A stretch of DNA of 64,000 bases from UBA9160 sp035489755 (GTDB lineage: Bacteria; Myxococcota_A; UBA9160). Location of the stretch: assembly GCA_035489755.1 (NCBI GenBank), contig DATGZK010000016.1, forward strand, positions 40,081 to 104,080, read 5' to 3'. The position numbers and the translations under genes were made by a program. This document shows, piece after piece, positions 44,256 through 52,047 of the stretch (the stretch's first letter is position 1; every line of letters starts with the position of its first letter). The notes below the pieces were generated by a model. It saw nothing but the letters and a program-made list of their open reading frames with translations, searched no databases and was not told the DNA's origin.

Positions 44256-45471
44256 CTAACTGCCTACTATCATTAGGCTTTTCGACTCGCAAATTGGTCG
44301 GAGCTACGTCGGAGCCACGCGGCAGTCGGATCGCCTCCACGAGCGCCTGGTCGGCGAGCCGCGCGTAACGGCGCGTGGAGCGTGCATCCCGGTGGCCTAG
44401 AAGCACCTGAATCGTGCGCTCATGCACCCCGCGGCGCAGCAGGTCCGTCGCCATAGAGTGTTTCGTTCCCTCATAGAGCTTCGCTCGCTCGCCTACGGCT
44501 GCGCAGGCTGAGTGCCAGTCGCGGCGTAGGCTGGTCGCGTTCCACCCACCCGCCGGTCGGCGCCCGTGGCCGAAGTACGGCAACGCGAAAAGCGGGGCGC
44601 CCTCGAGCCGCGCCTCGCGAGGAACATGCGCAGCGATCCACTCCGCGAGCGCGTCGGGTACGGGGAGCCGCTTCGCCTCTCCGTTCTTTGTTTTCCGCAC
44701 CGTCAGCCATCCGGGATCGCCCGGCTGATAGTCCGCGACCCGCAGCCTAATTGCCTCCGATGGACGCAACCCGAGGAGTGCGAGTGCGAGGAAGATTCCG
44801 CGACGAGGGAGCGGGACGGCCTCGAGTACGCGGCCCTGCGCCTCCACCGACAGAAGCCGCGGAGCGTACTCTGCATACCTCGGCCAGGGGAAGGGCGGTA
44901 CCACTCCAATCTCGCCAGAGAGGCGCAGCCATCCGAGGAAGCTATGAAGCGATGCCATGACGTTGTGGCGCGTCTTCGCCGAGAGCTTCCGTCTCGCGAG
45001 CCATCGGCCCCACTCCTCGAGGCCCGCGTAAGTGATCTCGTGGACGCTGCGCCGTCCCCAATACTCTTCGACGTGTCCACCCTTCTTGCACCACCGCTCG
45101 AGCTCGTCGAGGTATTCGCGGCTCCGCTCGCCCGACCGCTCGAGGTCCCGCATGCGCTCGAGCCAAAGCCCGAGCCACCGGCCGATGCCGTGGGCCTCCG
45201 ATGACGTCGGGAGCCATCGATCGACGGCCTGGCGCTTAGGCACACCCTCAGAGACCGCGGTCCGAATGGCCTTCAGGACGTACTCGGCGTCCTCTTCGCT
45301 CTCGAACCGCGTGCCACGGGCACTGTAGATGCGCCCGAAGCGGCCGAGCCGGATGAACCAGCGGCCATCCTTCCGGCGCGCGAGCTGGCCGAAGTCTCTC
45401 CCCACGCGCCAGTCGATACCACGAGGCGAAGCCCACCCGATAGCAGAATCGTGGGTGGGGCCTCCTCTCAA
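44191..45471 (-). CDS. Tyrosine site-specific recombinase (integrase)
   Basis: 426 residues from TTG 45471, which overlaps the upstream gene's stop (TTGA). Catalytic residues: Arg in GLRPSEAIRL, Lys in RKTKNG, His in LLGHRD, and Tyr in TRRYARL; the box-II HxxR position is EGTK-H-S, a variant typical of some integrase groups. The last residues (WRRRESNPRP, then NGFQLARLRA) are translated from the antisense strand of attL and ssrA. Drives insertion at the ssrA end. Confidence 0.9.
   Translation of the reverse strand: MRGGPTHDSAIGWASPRGIDWRVGRDFGQLARRKDGRWFIRLGRFGRIYSARGTRFESEEDAEYVLKAIRTAVSEGVPKRQAVDRWLPTSSEAHGIGRWLGLWLERMRDLERSGERSREYLDELERWCKKGGHVEEYWGRRSVHEITYAGLEEWGRWLARRKLSAKTRHNVMASLHSFLGWLRLSGEIGVVPPFPWPRYAEYAPRLLSVEAQGRVLEAVPLPRRGIFLALALLGLRPSEAIRLRVADYQPGDPGWLTVRKTKNGEAKRLPVPDALAEWIAAHVPREARLEGAPLFALPYFGHGRRPAGGWNATSLRRDWHSACAAVGERAKLYEGTKHSMATDLLRRGVHERTIQVLLGHRDARSTRRYARLADQALVEAIRLPRGSDVAPTNLRVEKPNDSRQLGWRRRESNPRPNGFQLARLRA
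44222..44255 (+). repeat. attL, 34-base direct repeat
   Basis: Identical to 56017-56050. It is the 3' end of ssrA (T-arm and acceptor) and the left element boundary. The base after it, C44256, differs from the A at 56051. Confidence 0.92.
44262..44282 (+). terminator. Possible terminator just after tmRNA
   Basis: 5-bp stem (44262-44266/44274-44278), 7-base loop, then TTTT. It is in element DNA, so ssrA may end on an element-supplied terminator. Weak stem. Confidence 0.25.
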
Positions 45472-45878
45472 GCGCTGCCCCCTGTCTCGTGCCGGAAGAC
45501 GACGGCGCGGCCGTCTGTGCCGAGAATCGCCACGAGGCGCCCCGCATAGACAGCCTCGAGAATGCGGCGGCGGTCTAGTAGGTCGAGCTCGAGCGCGGTG
45601 GCGCCGTCGAGTCCCCACACCGGAGGCCGAGTGCCGGCGCGGGCGTATCCCTCCCGTGCGCGCACCTTGCAGGTTCGCCAGTCCTCGTCGAGCTCATCGA
45701 TAGGTGCCCGTGGCTTCGCCTTGACGAGCTCGCGCAGCTCGTCTCGGTGCACTCGGACGGCGGCGCGAAGCTCCTCAGTAAGAACGGAGGCAGGATCTAC
45801 GCCCAGCCGACCATCCTCGAGCACGCGAATGCGCACGCCGCGGGCCTCGAGTGCGCGTAGGAGCTCCTGCGGTCGCAT
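45468..45878 (-). CDS. Protein with TubC N-terminal docking-like domain
   Basis: 136 residues. MRPQELLRALEARGVRI with GRLGVDPASVL and RDELRELV resembles the TubC-docking (PF18563-type) module often found beside mobile-element primases. Remainder hypothetical. Lies between the primase-like gene and the integrase; 4-base overlap with the integrase. Confidence 0.6.
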   Translation of the reverse strand: MRPQELLRALEARGVRIRVLEDGRLGVDPASVLTEELRAAVRVHRDELRELVKAKPRAPIDELDEDWRTCKVRAREGYARAGTRPPVWGLDGATALELDLLDRRRILEAVYAGRLVAILGTDGRAVVFRHETGGSA

Positions 45879-47906
45879 CTAGAAGATTTCCTCCGATCCG
45901 ATCGCGCCCTCTGCGTCCACCACTTCTCCAGAGGGGGTTTGATTCGTCACAACGTCACGTCCGGCACCGTTGCGCGGTGTCATGCTGGCGTCCGGCTTCG
46001 TGATGCCGTTCCCGTCGGCCAACGCGGAGCCCTGGGGCCCTGAGCTGGCGTCTGCCTCGTCGGAATTGTGACGATGTGACGTTTCTAGGCCCTTCTCAGA
46101 GGAAGGCGGGAGATAGCGGTCCCAAGCGTCTTTGAATTGCTCGCGCTTGTAGCCCTTCTTGTTCTCCGCGCCGATTCGCACGGTGCCACCCGGCCGGATG
46201 CCGAAGGGTCTGAGCACGCGAGCTAGGCTGTGTGGGGAAAGTCCCTTCCCTTTGTTCCATTCACCCCATGGAGCGTCATCTCGTTCCTTGAGGGCCGCCA
46301 CGAGCTGCTCGGTAAAGATCGTTTCACCGTCCTGCGAGTCGAAGACAACGCGCACATGGAGCAGTAGGAGTTCCCCAAAACTGGCCTCGTCCTGTTGCCC
46401 GTCTGCGTGGAGCACGGTTGCGGCATTGCGCGCGCGCTCCGGCCAAGTTCCACCCGCCGCGTCCGCGATGGCGAGCAAGGGCTCCCAGCAATCGGCGGCC
46501 CGATCGCCCAGGATCTCCGGTGCGCCGGGGTAGGAGTCGGCCAGGTCGGCCGAGGCTGCCCAGGCCACGAGGCCCTCGTAGATCGGGGCGGCCTCTGCCT
46601 TCGCGATGCGGTAGCGGAAACGAGCTACGGACTCCTGCCGGGCTCGCCTCGCAAGCCGAATCGGGATTGATCGGTCCGCGATCGTGTCCGGCAGGTCGCC
46701 GATGCCTGCGAGCGCCTTCGGACAGTAAACCTCGAAGTGTTCCACTCGCATGTTGGAGCCGTCACCCACGCAGCGAGCCACCTTCGCCCCCTTCCGATGG
46801 CCTGCGTTGAGAAGAGCGCGGAGCCCCTCGTGTTCCTTGGCCTTCGGGCCGTAGATCGCATCTACTTCGTCAAACAGGAGCGTTGGTGCGTCCTGCTCGA
46901 TCTTGCGATAGAGCACGGCTTCGGATGGCATGACGACCCGCCAAGCCCCGGCCACGACGAGCTCTGCCGCATCTAGGAGCCGCGTCTTGCCTGATCGTTT
47001 CTCCGCCGAGCTGATCCAGAGGTAGGGTGTCGTCTCTACCTGCTGGGCGATGTGGGTATGAGCGATCCACAGCGCGACCGCGATCGCCTGCTCCGGTTTT
47101 GTAAACACCACGTAACGCCGAAGGAAGGCGAGCACGTCTTCGAGTAGCGGCGCGAGTAGAGGGGCAGGGCGGGTTGGCTTCGTCTCTGCTGCCCCGTTAG
47201 AGCGCGATTTTGGAATAGGCTGCGCGTCGGCCAGGGCGCGGAGCTCGTCGGCGGTATGGCCTGCTAGGTAGTCATCTAGTCCGACCTTGGAGCCGTCTTC
47301 ACCATCTGGCAGGTAGACGAGATGAACGCGCGCGCCGCGCTGCTCGAGAAAGGCGCGAAGGCGGTCGCGCGCTCCCTTAACCTCTGGTTTTGTCATTGCG
47401 TCCGAGTCGTAACAAATGAAGACGTGGCGACCATTTAGGGCGATGGAGTCCCAACACGCGAGCGCGACCTTGCCACCTTCCGCGTTGGTTCCACGCCAGC
47501 AATCGACGCCGAGAAGAGCGACACAGCATAGGCCTGCGCTTACGGCGGCATCCGCCTTGCGGATGCCCTCGGTGATCCAAAGTGGAACGGTCGGGTCAGC
47601 AAGCTTTCCGCGGATGGCAGGCGGCACATCGACCACCATGCGCGTTCCGCCCGGCGTCTCGTATTTGATCGCCTTGCCCTTCTTAGTGACGCGCGGGCAG
47701 TCGGGGCGAATCTGGTAGAACGCGGTCTTTCCTGTCACGTCGTAGACCGGAATCGCGAGTGCAGGCGAGAGCGCTTGATAAGGCCGAAAGCCACGCGCCT
47801 CGAGCTCACCGCGCGTCGTCGCAGTCCAGTAGCCGCGCGCGGCGGCCACGTTCTCGGCGATCGCGCTCTTAGCAATCAGCTCCGCGTGATGGGGAAGCAA
47901 GCTCAT
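45879..47906 (-). CDS. DUF3854/DUF3631 primase-helicase-like protein
   Basis: 675 residues. The N-terminal half has a TOPRIM-like segment (WITEGIRKADAAVSAG, VFICYDSDA, DGSKVGLDDYLAG), matching DUF3854. The C-terminal half has a Walker-like P-loop (LWISSAEKRSGKTRLL) and acidic Walker B (PTLLFDEVDAIYG), matching DUF3631. Together they suggest a replication initiation ATPase with primase fold, typical of satellites and ICE-like islands. C-terminal tail is low complexity. Confidence 0.8.
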   Translation of the reverse strand: MSLLPHHAELIAKSAIAENVAAARGYWTATTRGELEARGFRPYQALSPALAIPVYDVTGKTAFYQIRPDCPRVTKKGKAIKYETPGGTRMVVDVPPAIRGKLADPTVPLWITEGIRKADAAVSAGLCCVALLGVDCWRGTNAEGGKVALACWDSIALNGRHVFICYDSDAMTKPEVKGARDRLRAFLEQRGARVHLVYLPDGEDGSKVGLDDYLAGHTADELRALADAQPIPKSRSNGAAETKPTRPAPLLAPLLEDVLAFLRRYVVFTKPEQAIAVALWIAHTHIAQQVETTPYLWISSAEKRSGKTRLLDAAELVVAGAWRVVMPSEAVLYRKIEQDAPTLLFDEVDAIYGPKAKEHEGLRALLNAGHRKGAKVARCVGDGSNMRVEHFEVYCPKALAGIGDLPDTIADRSIPIRLARRARQESVARFRYRIAKAEAAPIYEGLVAWAASADLADSYPGAPEILGDRAADCWEPLLAIADAAGGTWPERARNAATVLHADGQQDEASFGELLLLHVRVVFDSQDGETIFTEQLVAALKERDDAPWGEWNKGKGLSPHSLARVLRPFGIRPGGTVRIGAENKKGYKREQFKDAWDRYLPPSSEKGLETSHRHNSDEADASSGPQGSALADGNGITKPDASMTPRNGAGRDVVTNQTPSGEVVDAEGAIGSEEIF

Positions 47907-48175
47907 CGTTTCGGCACCCGAATTAGGCTGCCGATTCCAGCTTCGTGGAGATCGCGAAACGTGAGCCTTGCCCGCTCCCTTGTATCGGGCACCGCGATTT
48001 CGGCCAAGACGAGCGCGGCGAGGTGCTCCGGGGTTTGCCCACGATCAAGCGCCTGCGTCCGAAACCTTCTCATGAGACGCGGCGGGAGCCACACGTGCAG
48101 GCAGGAGGGCACCAGCGACCATAGGTCGCCGTCGGGGCTTGCGTCTGACTCGCGATGGGGGCAGTTTGTTTCCAT
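47903..48175 (-). CDS. Hypothetical element protein
   Basis: 90 residues from ATG 48175 (METNCPHRES start). A central stretch, HVWLPPRLMRRFRTQALDRGQTPEHLAALVLAEI, suggests a helical regulatory or RHH-like segment. Family not recognised. Overlaps the primase start by 4 bases, so co-translated with it. Confidence 0.55.
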   Translation of the reverse strand: METNCPHRESDASPDGDLWSLVPSCLHVWLPPRLMRRFRTQALDRGQTPEHLAALVLAEIAVPDTRERARLTFRDLHEAGIGSLIRVPKR

Positions 48176-48237
48176 AGTCTGCGTCCTCGCGAAGCGCTGC
48201 CAGGCCGGGCAAGCTGGGTGGCGCTTCGCATTTGTGG

Positions 48238-48435
48238 CTAGGTCTGATCGGGTTGGGTGGTGCTCGCCACGCACGGGACGCCCTCGATTCGGGCGAGTTC
48301 CAGTCTCCGCGTAGCCGCAATGCCTCTGCGGACGGCTTCGACGAGCTCCGGATCGGCGCTGCGGCCTAGCAGGCGCGGGCCGCCATGCTCCGGGCCATCG
48401 GGCCATTCGACCAATGAGACCTCGAGAGTTCGCAC
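48238..48435 (-). CDS. Small hypothetical element protein
   Basis: 65 residues from GTG 48435, which has GGAGG seven bases upstream. Sequence RTLEVSLVEWPDG and LVEAVRRGIAATRRLEL looks foldable, but no family recognised. An upstream ATG at 48462 is an alternative. Confidence 0.5.
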   Translation of the reverse strand: MRTLEVSLVEWPDGPEHGGPRLLGRSADPELVEAVRRGIAATRRLELARIEGVPCVASTTQPDQT

Positions 48436-48506
48436 GGGTGAGCCTCCTTGGGAGACGTTCACCCTGTACGCACGGCGAGGCCAAAAACCTTTACAAGGGG
48501 CCGGCC

Positions 48507-49391
48507 CTAGCGGACCGCGGTCAGCCGTCGAGCTTTCTTAATCTTGCGCTTGAGGCGGTGCTTTAGGGCATAGACGGTGCCGGGCTTGATCCCGAGTCGT
48601 TTGGCTGTATCAACACCGCGCTCCTCGCTCCTGATCGCACTCAGGATCTCGAGTTCTCGCGGCGAGAGTCGTGCATCCGCAGCGAGGAGGTGCAAAATCT
48701 CCATTGCTTCGTCGCTCTCAGCGCGGGTGTGGAGCGCTACGGGTTGCGTGGGCAGCTCGCCGCCGGCGTTGAGCGGCTTGATTTTTCGCGTGCGGCCCCA
48801 TCTACGGCGGAAATCCTTAGCGTCTCGGGAGGCGCCTCTTACGGCGGCGCGAACCCAGCGGTAGAACTGTTCAGGTGTTCCAGACTGCTCCTTCACTTGC
48901 CATCTCGGTTCAGGACCATGCCTTGGCGTACGCGTCAGCACCTTATAGAAAGCGGTCACGGCCTCTGCCGTCGGATCGGAGATTCCGAAGGAGCGCAAGC
49001 TTTCTACTATTGCGTGTCCACTCGGATCTCCGAGACGCTCACCCCAATCTGCCGCTCGAAAACGGGAACGAAGCCGGTTCCACACCGCCGAGGTGAGTCC
49101 GTACAACTCGGCAACCTCGTGCCCGAGTGCCTCAAGCTCGCCGACCGGTGGTGCGCGCTTGAGAAGCATCCTCGCTGCTCGATCAAACCGCTCGACGTCT
49201 CGGACGACTCGGCCCCAATCGTCGAGAAGCTCGAGGAACCGAGGAACATCGACCTTGAGCCGGCGATCATCTACGAGCTCTGCCGCGCGTTGTTCGAGTC
49301 TGGAAAGGCGCTGCAAGGTCTCCGAGAGACGGTCGCGTAGCATCCGCCAGGCGTCTGCCGGGGAAGAAGAATGCGGTTTCGAGGGGTTCAC
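48507..49391 (-). CDS. Sigma-70 region 4/HTH-type regulator of the element
   Basis: 294 residues. The N-terminal two thirds are helical with several charged coils. The C-terminus has a LuxR/sigma-region-4-type helix-turn-helix (LSPRELEILSAIRSEERGVDTAKRLGI, continuing to a basic helix). It may be an element-encoded transcription factor or sigma-like regulator. No sigma region 2 seen. Confidence 0.6.
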   Translation of the reverse strand: MNPSKPHSSSPADAWRMLRDRLSETLQRLSRLEQRAAELVDDRRLKVDVPRFLELLDDWGRVVRDVERFDRAARMLLKRAPPVGELEALGHEVAELYGLTSAVWNRLRSRFRAADWGERLGDPSGHAIVESLRSFGISDPTAEAVTAFYKVLTRTPRHGPEPRWQVKEQSGTPEQFYRWVRAAVRGASRDAKDFRRRWGRTRKIKPLNAGGELPTQPVALHTRAESDEAMEILHLLAADARLSPRELEILSAIRSEERGVDTAKRLGIKPGTVYALKHRLKRKIKKARRLTAVR

Positions 49392-49437
49392 GCTGCGCGT
49401 CTCTCCTCTGGACGCTCCTGGCTATCCCGTTAGCACC

Positions 49438-49854
49438 CTAGCGCTCTCCGTGGGTTAGAGTCGCTGCCTTCTCTCTCTCATGCTTCGCTGCCTCCGCCTC
49501 CAAGTCCTGCTTCGCCCGTTTGTAAAGGGCCCCCCACCCGCCGAGCACTACCAGCCCCGCAACCAATGCCAAGAACCCCAAGGCTAGCTGGCCCAGTGGA
49601 TCGAGCTGGGGCGGTGAGTACCAATCGCTGACTGAGCAATGGCTGTTCGGGTCGCTTAGACAGTGGGAAAGAGCTAGGGCCCAGCGGGGCTGCTCCGCAC
49701 CGGACACTTGCCGCCCCACATACACGCAGGCGAACAGAACCGCGGCGCCGATCCCTGCAAGTAGCGAATAGGTCAGTAGTTGCGTAGCCACCGCCCACGA
49801 TGCGATGAGCGCCGCCTGCAGTCGCAGGCGCACTCTGTAAAGAGTGTCACTTAT
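49438..49854 (-). CDS. Small two-helix membrane protein of the element, possible ATA start
   Basis: 138 residues if started at ATA 49854, the codon 8 bases after AAGGAG and giving a natural M-S-D-T-L-Y-R start. First regular start is GTG 49833. Two membrane helices (LLTYSLLAGIGAAVLFACVYVG and LGQLALGFLALVAGLVVLGGW) and a charged tail. Role unknown. ATA initiation is inference from RBS position and the N-terminus. Confidence 0.5.
   Translation of the reverse strand: MSDTLYRVRLRLQAALIASWAVATQLLTYSLLAGIGAAVLFACVYVGRQVSGAEQPRWALALSHCLSDPNSHCSVSDWYSPPQLDPLGQLALGFLALVAGLVVLGGWGALYKRAKQDLEAEAAKHEREKAATLTHGER
49831..49846. repeat. Inverted repeat at the membrane-gene start
   Basis: CACTCT, GTAA, AGAGTG: perfect 6-base inverted repeat with 4-base loop, spanning the first codons of the membrane gene. 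May be operator, hairpin or coding coincidence. Confidence 0.3.
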
Positions 49855-49871
49855 TTGTGTTACTCCTTGAC

Positions 49872-49991
49872 TTAAAAATTGCGTGGGTAGTACCCCGGCC
49901 TGGACGGGGGAGATCCTATTGCAGGGGGCGTAGGGGTCGGCCCAGGGAATCCGATGGCGCCTCGATACTCCTCGAGGAACTTTCCGGCCAT
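49872..49991 (-). CDS. 39-residue small ORF, coupled to the upstream gene
   Basis: ATG 49991 shares the A of TGATG with the stop of the upstream gene, encoding MAGKFLEEYRGAIGFPG followed by a Pro-rich end and stop TAA 49872-49874. Immediately downstream is the AAGGAG of the membrane gene. Its location and start overlap support translation, but coding status is unproven. Confidence 0.4.
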   Translation of the reverse strand: MAGKFLEEYRGAIGFPGPTPTPPAIGSPPSRPGYYPRNF

Positions 49992-50539
49992 CACGCGGCT
50001 CCCTGGCGCGCATCGATGACCTTCCCGGCCATCACGCGCCCACTGCCTGGTGCACCGGACGCAGCCGCGCTCTTCTGCTCCTCACGAAGCCTGACGGCCG
50101 CGCGGCCGAGCGCAGTCGCGAGTGCCGGGAGGGACCGCTCGCTTTCCTCGTAACCGCTGAGTTCGAGCCGCGCGTGCGGGTGTCCATCGATGATGGAAGC
50201 GGAGAACTCCCGCACTAGCCGGGCCAGCTCCTCCACGCCCTCTTCATGTAGGGCGTCGTCGAATCGAGACGGTTGCCCTGTCTCGAGCACACGGGCGAGT
50301 CCTATGGCGATGTTGGCGAGGTCGCTGAACATGTCGCTTGACACATGAATGCCACAGTGCGCCAGGTCGGCGAGCGCCCAGAACCACACAGCGAGCTCGT
50401 CTTCCAGGTAGCGTGCCACGTCGGCCCTTGACCGAAGAGGCTTCGCCGGCGGCGGTATGATGCATAGATCGGGGTCGGGACCGGATTCCTCTTCCCGCCT
50501 CGCGCCGTTCTTCTTCTTCGCGTGCTTCTTGGCCATCAC
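49991..50539 (-). CDS. Hypothetical element protein
   Basis: 182 residues. A Lys-rich start (MMAKKHAKKKNGARR) is followed by helical segments (VARYLEDELAVWFWALADLAHCG, LANIAIGLARVLETG). Family not recognised. Ends at the TGATG overlap with the small ORF. Shares a local direct repeat with the sequence around 50028-50041. Confidence 0.5.
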   Translation of the reverse strand: MMAKKHAKKKNGARREEESGPDPDLCIIPPPAKPLRSRADVARYLEDELAVWFWALADLAHCGIHVSSDMFSDLANIAIGLARVLETGQPSRFDDALHEEGVEELARLVREFSASIIDGHPHARLELSGYEESERSLPALATALGRAAVRLREEQKSAAASGAPGSGRVMAGKVIDARQGAA

Positions 50540-50961
50540 GCCACCTCCGCCGGCTTGTAGCCGTGGTTCTCGAGCTCCTTGAGCCGGCGCATAAGCTCGG
50601 CGCCAAGTTGCTTAAGGGCGCTCTCGTCGGCTGGCGAGCGGCCCTCCATCGGAGCGAGCGTGGTGATCTGTGTCAGCTCTCGAACGGTCTCGAAGAGTTC
50701 GAGATTGTAAGGTCCGCCCAGATCGCGCGTGACGCGGAAGCTTTTCTGCTCGGCGATGGCGTCGATGCAAGCGCCCACAAGGCAGTCGAGGTCTTGAGCG
50801 AGTATGTCGAAGGCAGCGCGCGCATATCCGTCATCCTGGGGAAAGCCCGCTCCTACCGTTTGCGCGTAGCTCGACCTCCACTCGCGTAGCCACTCAAGCG
50901 CCTCGCTCGGGCCCAGCTCCTTCGCGGGCGGAGGAATCAAGCGAAGTCTCACGGTCTCCAT
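50536..50961 (-). CDS. Hypothetical element protein
   Basis: 141 residues from ATG 50961, with GGGAGAACG before it. Helical, acidic and basic mix (LGPSEALEWLREWRSSYAQ; LVGACIDAIAEQK). No recognised domain. Overlaps the next gene's start by 4 bases and is transcribed away from the RHH gene on the same strand. Confidence 0.5.
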   Translation of the reverse strand: METVRLRLIPPPAKELGPSEALEWLREWRSSYAQTVGAGFPQDDGYARAAFDILAQDLDCLVGACIDAIAEQKSFRVTRDLGGPYNLELFETVRELTQITTLAPMEGRSPADESALKQLGAELMRRLKELENHGYKPAEVA

Positions 50962-50983
50962 CGTTCTCCCTCGGGAGCGGGCG

Positions 50984-51193
50984 TCATGGCCGGCGGCGGG
51001 CCACGTGACGGAGCAGGAGGTCTCGAGCGAACTCAGCGACGGACCTTCCGTCGGTGATTCGTTCGATGGCCTCAAGTTCCAAGTCGCTCAGATTCAGCAC
51101 GATGCGATTCCGTCGCCGCTCTTCCCGCGGCTTCGGCTTTCGCCCTGCACCTGGCCTCCAACCGCCCATTGCTCCCTTTTTCCTTGCCGCCAT
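50984..51193 (-). CDS. Ribbon-helix-helix-like DNA-binding protein
   Basis: 69 residues. Begins with a basic AT-hook-like GGWRPGAGRKPK, then NRIVLNLSDLELEAIERIT, DGRSVAEFARDLLLRHVA, a CopG/Arc-type beta-strand-helix-helix pattern. Divergent from the serine recombinase gene across an AT-rich promoter region with an inverted repeat, so it may repress that gene and itself. Confidence 0.6.
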   Translation of the reverse strand: MAARKKGAMGGWRPGAGRKPKPREERRRNRIVLNLSDLELEAIERITDGRSVAEFARDLLLRHVARRRP

Positions 51194-51213
51194 CCTACAC
51201 CCCCCATTGATAT

Positions 51214-51232
51214 ATTGTCAAACACAAACAAT
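51214..51232. promoter_or_regulatory. Candidate operator, AT-rich inverted repeat
   Basis: ATTGT (51214-51218), 9 bases, ACAAT (51228-51232). It overlaps the -35 region of the recombinase promoter and lies between the divergent RHH and recombinase genes. Confidence 0.35.
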
Positions 51233-51243
51233 CAGGTTATGCT
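51215..51243 (+). promoter_or_regulatory. Promoter of the serine recombinase gene
   Basis: TTGTCA (51215-51220), 17 bases, TATGCT (51238-51243), followed by AAGGAGG at 51252-51258 and the ATG at 51264. One of the most AT-rich stretches in this GC-rich window. Confidence 0.55.
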
Positions 51244-51263
51244 TCGTTGTCAAGGAGGACCCA

Positions 51264-51947
51264 ATGCCCCGCCGTGTCGCATTCTACGCCCGAGTGTCCA
51301 CCGCCGAGCAGCACATTGAGCCCCAGCTTCACGCCCTGCGGCAGTACGCCACGGCGCGCGAGCTCGAGGTGGTCGGCGAGTACGTGGATCATGGCGTGAG
51401 CGGGGCGCGCGACCGGCGCCCGGGGCTTGACCGCCTCGTGGCCGATGCACGGCGGCGCCGCTTCGACGTGCTGGCCTGCACGAAGCTCGACCGCCTGGCC
51501 CGCAGTGTTCATCACCTCACAAGCCTGGGCAGAGAGCTCGAGGCCCTAGGAATCGACCTCGTGGTGCTCGATCAGTCGATCGACACGAGCACACCTGCGG
51601 GCCGGCTCCTGTTTCACGTCCTAGGCAGCATTGCCGAGTTTGAGCGCGACCTGATCCGCGAGCGCACCTCGGCTGGGATGCGCGCAGCCAAGCGACGAGG
51701 GGCCAGGATCGGACGCCCTCGAGCGGAGGTCGATCAGGTGGCGCTCGTCCAGGGCATCCGTTCCGGTGTGTCCGTCTCCGAGCTCGCCCGGCGCTTTGGC
51801 ATCGCGAGGGGAACCGTCCGGAAGCTCGTGGCCGGCGAGGTGGCAGAAAAGGTCTATGCAGGAGGTGCGCACGTGGAAGCGATCGCGCGCCCTGGGGCCA
51901 CCGTGCAAGTCTGCCGGCCGCACCCGCGGGTCGCTTCTAGCGCCTGA
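51264..51947 (+). CDS. Serine recombinase (resolvase/invertase family)
   Basis: 227 residues. N-terminal catalytic domain with active-site serine in FYARVSTAEQ, LDRLARSVHHL, and GSIAEFERDLIRERTSAG. C-terminal HTH GVSVSELARRFGIARGTVRKL. It may invert, resolve or excise DNA. ATG 51264 with AAGGAGG upstream. The second recombinase of the element, in addition to the integrase. Confidence 0.88.
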   Translation: MPRRVAFYARVSTAEQHIEPQLHALRQYATARELEVVGEYVDHGVSGARDRRPGLDRLVADARRRRFDVLACTKLDRLARSVHHLTSLGRELEALGIDLVVLDQSIDTSTPAGRLLFHVLGSIAEFERDLIRERTSAGMRAAKRRGARIGRPRAEVDQVALVQGIRSGVSVSELARRFGIARGTVRKLVAGEVAEKVYAGGAHVEAIARPGATVQVCRPHPRVASSA

Positions 51948-52047
51948 GCCCTGGCAAGTAAGGTTCGGTTTCTGCCAGGGACTTGCGGGGATCGCGCCAC
52001 AAGGTCATTCGGGGTTAAGTCGGCCAGAGTCCGAGCCGCCGCCGCAA

